Assembly: GCF_900188245.1 (NCBI RefSeq)
Contig: NZ_FZOK01000011.1
Location: 62,001-126,000 of the forward strand
Direction: 5' to 3'
Length of the DNA stretch: 64,000 nucleotides
Source: Belliella buryatensis
GTDB taxonomy: Bacteria > Bacteroidota > Bacteroidia > Cytophagales > Cyclobacteriaceae
The notes beneath the pieces are model-generated. The model ran no database searches, had not been told where the DNA came from, and saw only the letters and a program-made list of their open reading frames with translations. Position 1 is the stretch's first letter. The number at the start of each line of letters is the position of its first letter. A program made the position numbers and the translations under genes. Positions 36,566 to 46,679 of this stretch are shown here, in pieces.

Positions 36566-39500
36566 ATGAAGTATTTGATATACCATTTATTATCGTTTTT
36601 ATTCTTTTGCCTATTCCTGCTTCCAATTACATCAAATGCCCAAGGAGTCACAACAGGCAGCATGAGCGGGTTGGTAAAAGATGATCAAGGAGAACCACTA
36701 CCAGGCGCAACCATTCAAGCTGTTCATACTCCATCAGGCACTCAATACAACATGGTTACGCAGCCGAATGGACGATACACTATATCAGGCATGCGAACTG
36801 GAGGGCCTTATCAAGTGACTGTTTCATTTATTGGGTTTGAACCTAAGGTATTCGAAAACATTTCCCTCAGACTAGGTCAACGGTATGTCCTAAATGTAGA
36901 GATGGACGATGAGGGTATAGAACTTGATGGAGTTCTTATTGAAGGCAGAAAAGACCCTCTTCTCAATGATGAAAAAACAGGTGCCTCCACCACAATCAGT
37001 CGAGAAGCAATCACCACCATGCCAACCCTAAGCAGAAGTGTTCAAGACTTCACAAGGCTTACTCCTCAATCTTCAGGCGAATCTTTCGCAGGTCAAGACC
37101 CTAAAGCCATCAATTTTTCCTTAGATGGTAGTGTATTCAATAATTCTTTTGGATTGACTGGATCTATCCCGGGAGCACCAACGGAATCAACTCCGATTTC
37201 TTTGGAAGCTATCGAAGAAATCCAAGTCAACATTGCTCCCTATGACGTCACACAGGGTGGATTTACTGGCGCTGCAATCAATGCGATTACCAGATCAGGG
37301 GATAACGAGATGAGAGGTTCTGCCTTTGTAAATAACAGAAACCAGAGGTTTGTTGGAACCAATGCCAGAGGCAGTGAAGTGATCACAGAAGATTTCAATG
37401 TTCAACAATATGGGTTTAGACTTGGTGGCCCAATTATTAAAAACAAACTATTTTTCTTTATAAGTGCTGAATCAGAGAGAAGAAGTGATCCAAATTCCCC
37501 ATTTATAGCTGCTGCTTCTGGCCGGGAAGGAGCAAATGTCACCCGAGTTCAAAAATCCGATATGGACGAATTGAGGGGTTTTCTTAATAATAATTTTGGA
37601 TATGACCCTGGAGAATACGAAGATTATAACTTACCAACGATTTCAGATAAATTTCTGATAAAATTGGACTACAATATCAGTGATAATCATAAAATAAGTG
37701 CAAGATTCAACACTTTACTTTCCTCAAGAGAAAGACCTGTGGCAAGAACATCATTAGGCTTTGGAGGAAGAAATCAAAATCTCTTTTCCTTAAATTTTCA
37801 AAATTCCAATTATTTACTCAATGATGATATTTATTCTGGGATAATTGAGTTACAATCAAATTTTGGAGGCAAATTTTCTAATGAACTCCGTTTTGGTCTT
37901 ACATCAAACAGGAATTCAAGAACTTGGGGAGGAGGGGATTTCCCTATGGTAGATATCCTAGAGGGAGGAAGAAATTATATTTCCTTCGGTACTGATTTGC
38001 TTTCCCCTAACAGAGGGCTTGATTCTGATACTTGGCAAATCCAAAACAACTTTACAGCATATCTTAGCAACCATACAGTGACAGCTGGATTGAATTTTGA
38101 GTATTTTGATTTCAGATACACATTTACTCCGACATTTTTCGGACATTATGTATACAATTCCCTAGATGATTTTTACAGAGATGTGGCGGGTGAAGAGGTG
38201 GAGCTGAGAAGGTTTCAAAGACAATACTCTGCACTCCCAGGTGGAGAGATTCCAACTGCAAATACACAAGCTTACATTGCTAGTGCATATGTTCAAGATG
38301 AAATTAATGTCACCAATAATCTAAAGGTAACTTTGGGTCTAAGGTTGGATGTGCCATTTTATGGACAAACGGCAGAAAGGAATCTGGCAGCAGAAAATCT
38401 TGACTTCAGAAAGCCAGATGGAGAACCGATCACTATTAGAACTGATAGACTTCCAGAGCCTCAGTTCATGTGGAGTCCAAGACTTGGCTTCAACTGGGAT
38501 GTTTTGGGTAATAGAAATTTTCAAGTAAGAGGAGGAACTGGCCTCTTTTCAGGAAGACCAATCTACATCAACATTTCCAACATGGTCAATACAAATGGCG
38601 TATTGCAAGGACAAATACGAGAAGACAACACCACCAACTTCCCTTTTAATCCGGATGTAAATGCTTACATCCCTTCCAATGGAGGAGCTCCTGACACCTA
38701 TGATCTGGCTTACATAGATCCTGGATTCAGGAACCCTCAGGTTTGGAGGTCTAACATTGGAATTGACAAAGATCTCTTTGGTGGATTGGTCGGTACTTTT
38801 GAAGCAATCTACACCCAACAAGTTAGTGATTTGCTCTTTTACGATTCCAACCTACGTCCATCAACAAGAAATCTATCTGGTCCAGATGATAGACCTTTGT
38901 ATGGATTTGGTGATGAAGAAAATAGATTAAATCAAAATATTACAAATGCAGTAGTATTAGACAATACTAATCAGGGTTATTCATATAGTTTGACTTTTCA
39001 ATTACAAAAAAACTTTAACAACGGACTTCATGCCATGGCAGCTTATAATTATGCTGTTGCCAAAAATATGGTTGATGGAAATACACAACATTTTCTATCA
39101 TATGAAAACATTGCATCTGTCAGAGGAAGTAATTATCCAGAGCTTGGATTTTCCTTAGACGATCAAAGGCACAGACTGATTAGTTCAATTGGATATAGAA
39201 AAGAATACGCTAAAAATCTAGCTACTTCTATATCCTTATTCTATGAACTTAGAAACCAAGGAGTTGAATCATATGTATACAACACAGACATCAATGGAGA
39301 TCAGATAGTAGGAAATGATTTACTATTTGTTCCTACCCAAGCTCAATTAAATGAAATGCAATTTGAGCCGCTTACTGTCAACGGCAATACATTCAGTGCT
39401 GCAGATCAAAGAGCTGCTTTCAATCAATTCATAGAACAAGATGCGCATCTTCGCAGCAGAAGAGGCATGTACGCATTGAGAAACGGAGTTCAGTTTCCAG

Positions 39501-39808
39501 TTGTTGGCAGATTAGACTTGTCTTTCATGCAAGAATTCTTTCTAGATATTAAAGGCAAGCGTAATACCATTCAAGTGAGGGCGGATATTTTCAATTTCAC
39601 AAATTTGATCAATAATAATTGGGGAGTAGGACAAATTATCACGAATGAAACACCTATAGGCATCATAAATATTGATCCAGTGACAAATATACCCACCTAT
39701 CAACTCAACCCTTCAAATGGCGCATTAGTCTCTGAAAGCTTTACTCGAACAGCAAACATTGGCGACGTGTGGCAGATGCAATTGGGACTACGATACATCT
39801 TCAATTGA
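36566..39808 (+). CDS. Oar-like TonB-dependent outer-membrane protein
   Basis: A 1080-residue protein: signal peptide ending TSNAQG, a carboxypeptidase-regulatory domain (~33-115, with SGLVKDDQGEPLPGATIQ), a plug (~140-245, with FTGAAINAITRSG), then a long barrel with many aromatic strands. Residues EEIQVNIAPYDVTQGGF and RFQVRGGTGLFSGRP-type segments match the Oar/OmpA-related subclass of TonB receptors. The ligand is unknown; in Myxococcus, Oar is tied to adhesion and development. No SusD-like partner is next to it. Confidence 0.85.
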   Translation: MKYLIYHLLSFLFFCLFLLPITSNAQGVTTGSMSGLVKDDQGEPLPGATIQAVHTPSGTQYNMVTQPNGRYTISGMRTGGPYQVTVSFIGFEPKVFENISLRLGQRYVLNVEMDDEGIELDGVLIEGRKDPLLNDEKTGASTTISREAITTMPTLSRSVQDFTRLTPQSSGESFAGQDPKAINFSLDGSVFNNSFGLTGSIPGAPTESTPISLEAIEEIQVNIAPYDVTQGGFTGAAINAITRSGDNEMRGSAFVNNRNQRFVGTNARGSEVITEDFNVQQYGFRLGGPIIKNKLFFFISAESERRSDPNSPFIAAASGREGANVTRVQKSDMDELRGFLNNNFGYDPGEYEDYNLPTISDKFLIKLDYNISDNHKISARFNTLLSSRERPVARTSLGFGGRNQNLFSLNFQNSNYLLNDDIYSGIIELQSNFGGKFSNELRFGLTSNRNSRTWGGGDFPMVDILEGGRNYISFGTDLLSPNRGLDSDTWQIQNNFTAYLSNHTVTAGLNFEYFDFRYTFTPTFFGHYVYNSLDDFYRDVAGEEVELRRFQRQYSALPGGEIPTANTQAYIASAYVQDEINVTNNLKVTLGLRLDVPFYGQTAERNLAAENLDFRKPDGEPITIRTDRLPEPQFMWSPRLGFNWDVLGNRNFQVRGGTGLFSGRPIYINISNMVNTNGVLQGQIREDNTTNFPFNPDVNAYIPSNGGAPDTYDLAYIDPGFRNPQVWRSNIGIDKDLFGGLVGTFEAIYTQQVSDLLFYDSNLRPSTRNLSGPDDRPLYGFGDEENRLNQNITNAVVLDNTNQGYSYSLTFQLQKNFNNGLHAMAAYNYAVAKNMVDGNTQHFLSYENIASVRGSNYPELGFSLDDQRHRLISSIGYRKEYAKNLATSISLFYELRNQGVESYVYNTDINGDQIVGNDLLFVPTQAQLNEMQFEPLTVNGNTFSAADQRAAFNQFIEQDAHLRSRRGMYALRNGVQFPVVGRLDLSFMQEFFLDIKGKRNTIQVRADIFNFTNLINNNWGVGQIITNETPIGIINIDPVTNIPTYQLNPSNGALVSESFTRTANIGDVWQMQLGLRYIFN

Positions 39809-39853
39809 TAACGTAGCATATGAAAGGATAAACCATGATGTGATTTGCTCTAA

Positions 39854-39919
39854 GTAGGGGTCATAGTTATATTTTTCTTTATAACTTATAGTTGGCGCTA
39901 TTCGACCCCTACATTTTTT
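39854..39919 (+). terminator. Intrinsic terminator of the Oar-like receptor gene
   Basis: GTAGGGGTC (39854-39862) pairs perfectly with GACCCCTAC (39904-39912), followed by ATTTTTTTC. The 41-base loop holds a second hairpin built on ATAGTTAT/ATAAC-TAT. It starts 45 bases after the stop codon. Confidence 0.75.
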
Positions 39920-40025
39920 TCTTCCTCGTTATAGTTTTATTTATTTAATACCTCCTGTTGGCAATAATCAGGTTTGAATTTACTTTTCATCCTGTTCCAA
40001 AAATGATAATCTTGCCAATTTTGAC

Positions 40026-40033
40026 TACTTTTG
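40026..40033 (+). promoter_or_regulatory. Candidate -7 element of arginase
   Basis: TACTTTTG matches TAnnTTTG exactly and places the transcript start about 50 bases before the ATG at 40090, which argues against the longer open frame from 39958. No TTG at -33. Confidence 0.45.
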
Positions 40034-40089
40034 CCAAGCTCAATTATGAGCTTTCAGAATACAAACCCAATATTATCAATTACCCTTTT

Positions 40090-41040
40090 ATGAGAAAAAT
40101 CAAATTAGTAGAAGTTCGCTCTGAGATCGCAGCAGGAACCAGGGGTGCCAGCTTAGGCATAGATGCACTTAAAATTGCGAGTTTGGATAAGAAGTCTAAT
40201 TTTTTCACCAAGTTTGACCCCATCAATGTTCCCGATGCCAACAATTACCTTTGGAAAGGCAATAAGCATCCACATGCCAAATACATTGATGGCGTATATC
40301 AGGTTCTGAAAAATGTCTACAGTACAGTAGAGTCTCTGAGACTAGAAAAAAAGTTCCCAATCGTACTAGCAGGAGACCACTCTACTGCTGCAGGTACTAT
40401 AATGGGGATCAAAGCCGCCAACCCAGACAAAAGACTAGGTGTGATTTGGATTGATGCCCATGCTGATTTGCACACACCTTACACCACTCCTTCTGGTAAT
40501 ATGCATGGAATGCCACTAGCGATGTGTATACATACTGACAACCTCGATTGTCAAGTCAATGAACCCGAAGAACTTACCATTCAATATTGGGAAAAAATCA
40601 AAAATATAGGAGGAGAGTATCCAAAAATCAACCCAGAGGATATTGTCTTTATTTCCGTAAGAGATACAGAAGAACCAGAAGATCACTTGATCAGTAAGTA
40701 TGGCATCAGGAATTTCACTACTGAAGAAGTAAGACAAAAGGGCGTAGCAAATATCGCACAACAAGCATTGGATGTATTGAAAGATTGTGATCAAATATAT
40801 ATATCCTTCGATGTAGATAGCATGGATAGCTCCATTTCTGTAGGTACGGGCACCCCAGTTCCGAATGGACTGACTGTAGAAGAAGCTATTCAACTCAATG
40901 CAGAGTTGATCAAGGACAAGAGAGTATGCTGTTGGGAAATCGTAGAAGTAAATCCAACACTGGACACAGAAAACCTAATGGCCGAAAACGCTTTCGAAGT
41001 CCTAGAAGCTACTACTTCTTCTTTAGTAGATAACTTCTAA
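40090..41040 (+). CDS. rocF: Arginase family ureohydrolase
   Basis: An enzyme of 316 residues with the binuclear Mn2+ ligands of ureohydrolases: AGDHST, IDAHADLHTP and FDVDSMDS, plus substrate-contact residues around PSGNMHGMP. It matches Bacteroidota arginases rather than agmatinase. It would split arginine to ornithine and urea. The start at 40090 (MRKIKL) fits the family and the -7 box; an upstream start at 39958 would add 44 atypical residues. argS follows after a repeat-like spacer. Confidence 0.85.
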   Translation: MRKIKLVEVRSEIAAGTRGASLGIDALKIASLDKKSNFFTKFDPINVPDANNYLWKGNKHPHAKYIDGVYQVLKNVYSTVESLRLEKKFPIVLAGDHSTAAGTIMGIKAANPDKRLGVIWIDAHADLHTPYTTPSGNMHGMPLAMCIHTDNLDCQVNEPEELTIQYWEKIKNIGGEYPKINPEDIVFISVRDTEEPEDHLISKYGIRNFTTEEVRQKGVANIAQQALDVLKDCDQIYISFDVDSMDSSISVGTGTPVPNGLTVEEAIQLNAELIKDKRVCCWEIVEVNPTLDTENLMAENAFEVLEATTSSLVDNF

Positions 41041-41054
41041 GACGTTTAAAATGA

Positions 41055-41121
41055 AACCGCGGTGAAATGCAGAGATCACGCAGAGATAATACTCCGTGAA
41101 CCCTTGCGTCATCCGTGACTA
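41055..41121. repeat. Degenerate hairpin element of the CACGCAGAG/CTCCGTGA type
   Basis: The spacer before argS contains TGCAGAGATCACGCAGAG and, after 6-7 bases, CTCCGTGAACCCTTGCGTC. The second arm is an imperfect reverse complement of the first. Similar ACGCAGAG/CTCCGTG text recurs in spacers of many bacterial genomes, so this looks like a worn copy of a dispersed palindrome. Confidence 0.5.
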
Positions 41122-41138
41122 AAAAACACAAGCTAAAA

Positions 41139-42926
41139 ATGAACTTAGAACAACAGATTATTTCATCAATTCAACAAGGTTTCAAAGCGCTTTTTGATCA
41201 TGAAGTAGGAATAGAAGATTTAGGACTTCAACCTACTCGAAAAGAGTTTGAAGGGACCTATACTTTTGTCATGTTCCCTTTCTTGAAAGTAACCAAAATG
41301 GCTCCAGAAGCTTGCGGAACCAAGCTAGGCGAATACCTAGTTGCTCAAACTGACCTTGTGACGGATTTCAATGTAGTCAAAGGGTTTCTCAATCTTTCCG
41401 TCAGTGAGACATCTTGGATAAGGGTTTTTGAAAAACTATACAGCAACCCATCCCTAGGTCAACTCCCCCCTAATGGACAGAAAGTCATGGTGGAATACTC
41501 CTCTCCAAATACCAACAAGCCCCTCCACCTCGGGCACTTGAGGAATAATTTTCTTGGTTATTCTGTATCCGAAATTCTCAAAGCAAACGGCTATAAAGTT
41601 ACCAAAGCCAACCTTGTCAATGACCGAGGCATACACATTTGCAAATCCATGGTCGCTTATCAGCACTTTGGAAATGGGGAGACTCCTGAGTCCTCTGGAC
41701 TCAAAGGGGATCATTTGGCGGGTAAATATTATGTGATTTTTGACAAAGAGTATAAAAAGCAAATCAAAGAACTTGTAGATCAAGGGTTAACAGAAGAAGA
41801 TGCAAAAAAACAAGCTCCCCTACTAGTAGAGGCTCAGGAAATGCTGCGTAAATGGGAGGCCAATGATACTGAAGTCGTTGCTCTTTGGAAGCAGATGAAT
41901 GATTGGGTTTATGCAGGATTTGACACAACCTATAAAAAAATGGGCGTGGACTTCGACAAGTTCTATTATGAATCAGACACTTACTTACTAGGTAAAGATA
42001 TCGTAGAAGAAGGTCTATCCAAGGGTGTCTTTTTCAAAAAGGATAATGGTTCAGTTTGGGTTGACCTGAGTGCAGAAGGTTTAGACGAAAAACTCGTTCT
42101 CAGAGGAGACGGAACATCTGTGTACATTACCCAAGACATGGGCACTTGCGATCTGAAGTTCAATGACTTTGGGTTTGACAAGTCTATCTATGTGGTAGGC
42201 AACGAGCAGGATTATCATTTTGATGTTTTGTTCAAGATCATGCGGAAGCTAGGCCGCCCATATGGTGATGGGCTTTACCATTTATCTTACGGTATGGTAG
42301 ACCTACCTACTGGTAAGATGAAATCTCGCGAAGGTACTGTGGTAGATGCAGATGACTTGATGAATGAAATGATCGAAACAGCAGAAACACACACCAAGGA
42401 ATTGGGTAAAATCGAAGGCTTTTCTACCGAAGAAGCTAAGGTGCTCTATGAAACTTTAGGCCTGGGTGCTTTGAAATATTTCCTTCTCAAGGTAGACCCA
42501 AAAAAACGCATGCTCTTCAATCCACAAGAGTCAATTGAATTTCAAGGAAATACAGGGCCATTTATTCAATATTCACATGCAAGGATTGCTTCAATTTTAA
42601 GAAAAGCGGAGCAAATTGGCGTGGATTACACGCAGGGATTTGAAGGCCTAGATAAGTTGGAAGATGCAGAAAGGGATCTCATTATCATTCTGAATGACTT
42701 CGAGAAGAAAATCAGACAAGCTGGAGATGACTTCTCCCCTGCGCTACTTGCTCAATATCTCTTTGACCTTGCCAAAGAATATAATCGATTCTATGCAGAT
42801 CTTTCGATTTTCAATGAATCTGACAAGAAGGTTCAAGCCTTTAGAGTGGCACTATCATCGCTCACAGCGAAAACAATCAAGTCAGGTATGAAGTTATTGG
42901 GTATAAATGTCCCAGATAGAATGTAA
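41139..42926 (+). CDS. argS: Arginine--tRNA ligase
   Basis: A class I synthetase of 595 residues. The HIGH-type motif is HLGHL in KPLHLGHLRNN near residue 130; a KMSKS-like KMKSREG lies near residue 395. The C-terminal DALR anticodon-binding domain contains FQGNTGPFIQYSHARI just before it. A GTG at 41115 would add 8 residues; the ATG at 41139 fits the family. Arginine decarboxylase and arginase lie nearby, but each gene seems separately controlled. Confidence 0.95.
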   Translation: MNLEQQIISSIQQGFKALFDHEVGIEDLGLQPTRKEFEGTYTFVMFPFLKVTKMAPEACGTKLGEYLVAQTDLVTDFNVVKGFLNLSVSETSWIRVFEKLYSNPSLGQLPPNGQKVMVEYSSPNTNKPLHLGHLRNNFLGYSVSEILKANGYKVTKANLVNDRGIHICKSMVAYQHFGNGETPESSGLKGDHLAGKYYVIFDKEYKKQIKELVDQGLTEEDAKKQAPLLVEAQEMLRKWEANDTEVVALWKQMNDWVYAGFDTTYKKMGVDFDKFYYESDTYLLGKDIVEEGLSKGVFFKKDNGSVWVDLSAEGLDEKLVLRGDGTSVYITQDMGTCDLKFNDFGFDKSIYVVGNEQDYHFDVLFKIMRKLGRPYGDGLYHLSYGMVDLPTGKMKSREGTVVDADDLMNEMIETAETHTKELGKIEGFSTEEAKVLYETLGLGALKYFLLKVDPKKRMLFNPQESIEFQGNTGPFIQYSHARIASILRKAEQIGVDYTQGFEGLDKLEDAERDLIIILNDFEKKIRQAGDDFSPALLAQYLFDLAKEYNRFYADLSIFNESDKKVQAFRVALSSLTAKTIKSGMKLLGINVPDRM

Positions 42927-42930
42927 TCCC

Positions 42931-43518
42931 ATGAAAAAATTATTAGCAATTTTCGTTCTTATTGCCTTTGCTTGTACCTCAAGCGTACAAAAGCCCGAGA
43001 AAAACAATGAAACTAAAGTCACCCTTGATCAAATGCTCATGGAAAAGTCCATTTATGATTTCACATTGAATGATATTGACGGAAACTCAGTAGATTTCGC
43101 TCAATTCAAAGGAAAAAAATTATTATTGGTCAACGTGGCATCTAAATGTGGATACACGCCACAGTATGCTGACCTTCAAAAACTCAATGAAGAATACGGA
43201 GATCAAGTGGTAATCTTAGGTTTTCCGGCAAACAATTTTGGTGGTCAGGAGCCAGGCACCAATGAAGACATCAAACAATTCTGTTCAGCTAATTATGGCG
43301 TAACCTTCCAAATGTTTGATAAAATCTCCGTCAAAGGGGCAGACAAGCACCCGCTTTACAGATGGCTATCAGACAAAGATCTCAATGGATGGAATGATAA
43401 AGAGCCTTCTTGGAACTTCTGCAAATATTTCATAGATGAAAATGGTGAATTGAAAAAGTTCTTCCCTTCATCTGTCAATCCTATGGATGACGAAATCATA
43501 CAGTTGATCACAGCTTAA
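42931..43518 (+). CDS. Glutathione peroxidase family lipoprotein
   Basis: A thioredoxin-fold peroxidase of 195 residues behind a lipoprotein signal ending AFAC. The peroxidatic Cys lies in NVASKCGYTPQY; FPANNFGGQEPG and WNFCKYF complete the active-site set (Gln and Trp/Asn). Bacterial members usually take electrons from thioredoxin rather than glutathione. The start at 42931 is chosen because the 42907 frame would begin inside argS. It acts in the envelope against peroxides. Confidence 0.88.
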   Translation: MKKLLAIFVLIAFACTSSVQKPEKNNETKVTLDQMLMEKSIYDFTLNDIDGNSVDFAQFKGKKLLLVNVASKCGYTPQYADLQKLNEEYGDQVVILGFPANNFGGQEPGTNEDIKQFCSANYGVTFQMFDKISVKGADKHPLYRWLSDKDLNGWNDKEPSWNFCKYFIDENGELKKFFPSSVNPMDDEIIQLITA

Positions 43519-43538
43519 TCAAATACGATTTTTCACCT

Positions 43539-43573
43539 AAGACCTGTTTTCTATCCGAAGACAGGTCTTTTTA
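43539..43573 (+). terminator. Intrinsic terminator after the peroxidase gene
   Basis: Perfect 9-bp stem AAGACCTGT/ACAGGTCTT (43539-43547 with 43561-43569) followed by TTTATT, 20 bases after the stop codon. Confidence 0.85.
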
Positions 43574-43600
43574 TTACCTTAGTGGAAAAATTTTATAACC

Positions 43601-44515
43601 GTGGATATCACACTTGCCAATAAAAAACAAGCTTGGCTTCACGCCATTAGATTGAGAACCTTGCCCCTCGCATTATCTAGTATCCTGATGGGCTCTATCT
43701 TAGCCGCTTACAATCAAAGTTTCAGATGGGAGGTTTTTTTGTTAGCTGCCTTGACTACCGTTTTTCTTCAAGTCCTATCCAACTTAGCCAACGACTATGG
43801 AGATAGTGTACATGGTGCAGACAGTCAAGAACGTCAAGGGCCAATCAGAGCAGTACAATCTGGAGTGATCACTTTAGTGGAAATGAAAAATGCCATGATA
43901 CTTTTATCAGGCCTTTCGCTCATCTCAGGCCTAATATTACTTTATATAGCATCACAAGATTGGAAAGTCTTTGCTTTGTTTTTGGGCTTGGGCATCCTTG
44001 CAATCATCGCTGCTATCACTTATACATCTGGAAAAAAACCCTATGGCTATGCTGGTCTTGGAGATGTTTCGGTGTTCATCTTTTTTGGGTTACTGGGTGT
44101 ATCAGGCACATATTTTCTTCATGCCCTGACCTTTGATTGGGTGATACTGCTACCTGCTGTCTCTCTTGGCTTATTCAGTACAGCAGTACTCAATATCAAT
44201 AATATCCGAGACATTGATTCTGATACCAAAGCAGGAAAGAAATCCATTCCTGTCAGAATCGGAAGAAAAGCCGCTTTAAAATATAACTGGACGCTGATTT
44301 CAGGAGGTAATCTATCGATTATCATCTTTGCATTTACAGAAAGTCAATTATGGGCTTTGGCACCATTAATGATGAGTCCTTTAATGATCAAAATTGGAAT
44401 TGGCGTTAGCCAAGGTACACAAGCCCAAGCTATTGATCCTTTCCTTAAAAAAATGGCAATTTCCACACTTTTATGGGTGATTGTGTTTGGATTAGCTTGG
44501 TTTATTTTCAATTAA
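43601..44515 (+). CDS. menA: 1,4-dihydroxy-2-naphthoate polyprenyltransferase
   Basis: A 304-residue UbiA-family membrane enzyme with eight to nine helices. The two Asp-rich motifs are ANDYGDSVHGAD near residue 67 and NNIRDIDSDTKAGK near residue 200. It attaches the isoprenoid tail in menaquinone synthesis. It begins with GTG (43601); no in-frame ATG occurs before the first membrane helix, so the GTG start is well supported. No other men genes are adjacent. Confidence 0.92.
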   Translation: MDITLANKKQAWLHAIRLRTLPLALSSILMGSILAAYNQSFRWEVFLLAALTTVFLQVLSNLANDYGDSVHGADSQERQGPIRAVQSGVITLVEMKNAMILLSGLSLISGLILLYIASQDWKVFALFLGLGILAIIAAITYTSGKKPYGYAGLGDVSVFIFFGLLGVSGTYFLHALTFDWVILLPAVSLGLFSTAVLNINNIRDIDSDTKAGKKSIPVRIGRKAALKYNWTLISGGNLSIIIFAFTESQLWALAPLMMSPLMIKIGIGVSQGTQAQAIDPFLKKMAISTLLWVIVFGLAWFIFN

Positions 44516-44657
44516 TGACCTAAATCTTGAATTAGATTCATGTTTTTTTGTATTTTCCTGAATTATAAAAAAACAGCCCTAAACTTGCTAAGACAACTAT
44601 CTTGACATGCTTAGGTTTCTTAGACTTGACAACCATTCAAAAACAAACCCATATCTT

Positions 44658-45503
44658 ATGAAAACTATTCTTGTACCTTACGATTTTTCAGAACAAGCAA
44701 AAAATGCATTTGAATTTGCAAAGGGGCTTGCTAAAAAGAATAATGCTCACTTGAAGCTTTTACATGTATTAGAGACTCCTACCATGACTTCATTAGGCAC
44801 TATGGGGACAGTGGAGTCAGGTCATGAAATTGATCAAATCTATGTGATAGAATTAGTAGAAAAACGCAAGCAACAGCTAGCTGATTTAGAAGCTCAGCAT
44901 ACAGATCCTGATTACAAGTTTTCTACTAAATTAATCTTTGGAAATCCTTACGCAGGAATTACCAAAGAAGTCACTGACTTTGATGCCCAACTGATCGTCA
45001 TGGGTTCTAAAGGTAGTAGTGGATTGGAGGAACTACTTATTGGAAGCAACACTGAAAAGGTTGTCAGAAATGCAAAATGTCCAGTGATCACCATCAAAGA
45101 TCAGCGCGACATCAAAAACATTAAAAAAATTGTATTTGCAAGTGACTTCGCCGGCGATTCTCTCAAAGTGGTCAATAAACTCAAAAAGTTGCAAAACACC
45201 TTAGGAGCTGAATTGTTTTTGGTGAAAATCAATACACCAAGCATGTTTGAAAATAGTAGGTCTGCTATCAAAAGTATGCAAAACTTCATCAAAGATCATC
45301 AATTAGAAAACACCTACTTTGAAGTCTACAACAGCAGCTCTGAAGAAGAAGGCATCATCGAATATGCAGAAGACATCAATGCTGATATGATTGCAATGTC
45401 AACGCATGGAAGAACAGGTTTCTTACATTTATTGAGTGGGAGCATCGCAGAAGATGTGGTCAATCATGCCAAAAGACCGGTTTGGACGATGAAAGTAAAG
45501 TAA
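44658..45503 (+). CDS. Universal stress protein, tandem UspA domains
   Basis: A protein of 281 residues with two UspA domains (~1-145 and ~150-281). The ATP-binding type glycine motif is present in both: [15 protein letters not shown] and [15 protein letters not shown]. The frame can be extended to 44607 but the ATG at 44658 ([11 protein letters not shown]) is the family start. Cytoplasmic stress protein of unknown mechanism. The SUI1-like gene follows after 4 bases and is probably co-transcribed. Confidence 0.9.
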   Translation: MKTILVPYDFSEQAKNAFEFAKGLAKKNNAHLKLLHVLETPTMTSLGTMGTVESGHEIDQIYVIELVEKRKQQLADLEAQHTDPDYKFSTKLIFGNPYAGITKEVTDFDAQLIVMGSKGSSGLEELLIGSNTEKVVRNAKCPVITIKDQRDIKNIKKIVFASDFAGDSLKVVNKLKKLQNTLGAELFLVKINTPSMFENSRSAIKSMQNFIKDHQLENTYFEVYNSSSEEEGIIEYAEDINADMIAMSTHGRTGFLHLLSGSIAEDVVNHAKRPVWTMKVK

Positions 45504-45507
45504 TAGG

Positions 45508-45864
45508 ATGGCAAAAAAGAAAAATAACGATTGGAAGAAAAGGGATGGAGTAGTTTACTCTACGAGTGATAATTTTGAATTTGACTCAGGTGAAAGGGAA
45601 GAATTAGAGACACTTTCACCCCAGCGCCAATCACTCAAAGTGATGCTAGACAAGAAATCCAGAGGAGGTAAGCAAGTCACGCTCATAGAAGGCTTTATCG
45701 GCTCAGATGATGATCTCAAAGAACTAGGCAAAATGCTCAAAAATAAATGTGGTGTGGGAGGCTCAGCCAAAGATGGGGAAATCCTCATCCAAGGAGATCA
45801 CCGAGATAAAATCCTAAGCATACTAATAGATGCAGGCTACAAAGCCAAAAAATCAGGTGGATAA
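45508..45864 (+). CDS. SUI1/eIF1-like translation initiation factor (YciH family)
   Basis: A 118-residue protein with a charged N-terminal tail and a C-terminal SUI1 fold (~43-115): [22 protein letters not shown], then [20 protein letters not shown], the conserved RNA-binding loop. Bacterial YciH homologues influence start-codon fidelity, but are dispensable. It follows the universal stress gene directly and ends at a terminator. Confidence 0.9.
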   Translation: MAKKKNNDWKKRDGVVYSTSDNFEFDSGEREELETLSPQRQSLKVMLDKKSRGGKQVTLIEGFIGSDDDLKELGKMLKNKCGVGGSAKDGEILIQGDHRDKILSILIDAGYKAKKSGG

Positions 45865-45878
45865 CCCAAAAAGTATTC

Positions 45879-45905
45879 AAATCGTCGACTTTGTCGGCGA
45901 TTTTT
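45879..45905 (+). terminator. Intrinsic terminator after the SUI1 gene
   Basis: AAATCGTCGAC (45879-45889) pairs with GTCGGCGATTT (45893-45903), including one G-U pair, around a TTT loop, followed by T residues. 15 bases after the stop codon. Confidence 0.8.
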
Positions 45906-45926
45906 AATTTTCACATTTCTTATGCT

Positions 45927-46679
45927 ATGCGCAGACATTTGATTCTTTCCAGAATCTATTACATAGTTGAATTAATATTCCTTATCCCTTGCATACCCTT
46001 TTTGATTATAGCAGGGAAAAAGCTTAGAAAAGGAATCATGAGGTTGACTGCATATAGTGATTTCTTGTCTTTTACAAATTCAAATGCAACTCAGAATCTA
46101 TTGATCATAGGTGAATCGACAGCAGCAGGCGTCGGTGCGAGTGATCAGAATCAAACATTTGCGGCGCATACTTTTAATCTATTGCAACGAGATTATCACA
46201 TCTACAATATCGGGAAAAATGGCTTAAAAGCGAATGCCCTAAATTTGCTATTCCAAAATAATGCCCATAAGCTTCCAAAGCAATTTGACAAGGCTGTGAT
46301 TCTCATCGGTGCAAATGATTGCTTTCAATTTAGTAGTCCGCAGAAGTTCTCAAAGGGGCTAGATCAATGTATCAATCACTTACATGTAATTGGCTGTCAA
46401 TTAATTATCATTCCTTTGATTCCTCCTGTTCATCAATTCCCAGCTATTCCAACTATTTTACAATTCTTCTTAGGGATTCATAGACAGGTACTGATTCATC
46501 AGATGATGTACATAGCTAGCAGAAACAAGTCTGTAGTTTATATCCATCAAAACGAGCAGTATGCATCTGATTTTTTTGCAAAAGATGGCATTCACCCTTC
46601 GGACTTAGGTTACCAAAAAATGTCTGAGATAGTCGCTGCTACGATCATAAAGACAAAAGAAAAAGACAGCCAAACCTGA
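45927..46679 (+). CDS. SGNH/GDSL hydrolase with N-terminal membrane segment
   Basis: A protein of 250 residues with an N-terminal hydrophobic helix (IYYIVELIFLIPCIPFLII) and an SGNH domain: IIGESTAAGVG with the nucleophile Ser in GES, VILIGANDCF as block III, and DGIHPSDLGY with the Asp/His pair. An esterase facing the periplasm, or membrane-tethered, with unknown substrate. The upstream in-frame start is only TTG (45891), so the ATG at 45927 is used. Confidence 0.82.
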   Translation: MRRHLILSRIYYIVELIFLIPCIPFLIIAGKKLRKGIMRLTAYSDFLSFTNSNATQNLLIIGESTAAGVGASDQNQTFAAHTFNLLQRDYHIYNIGKNGLKANALNLLFQNNAHKLPKQFDKAVILIGANDCFQFSSPQKFSKGLDQCINHLHVIGCQLIIIPLIPPVHQFPAIPTILQFFLGIHRQVLIHQMMYIASRNKSVVYIHQNEQYASDFFAKDGIHPSDLGYQKMSEIVAATIIKTKEKDSQT

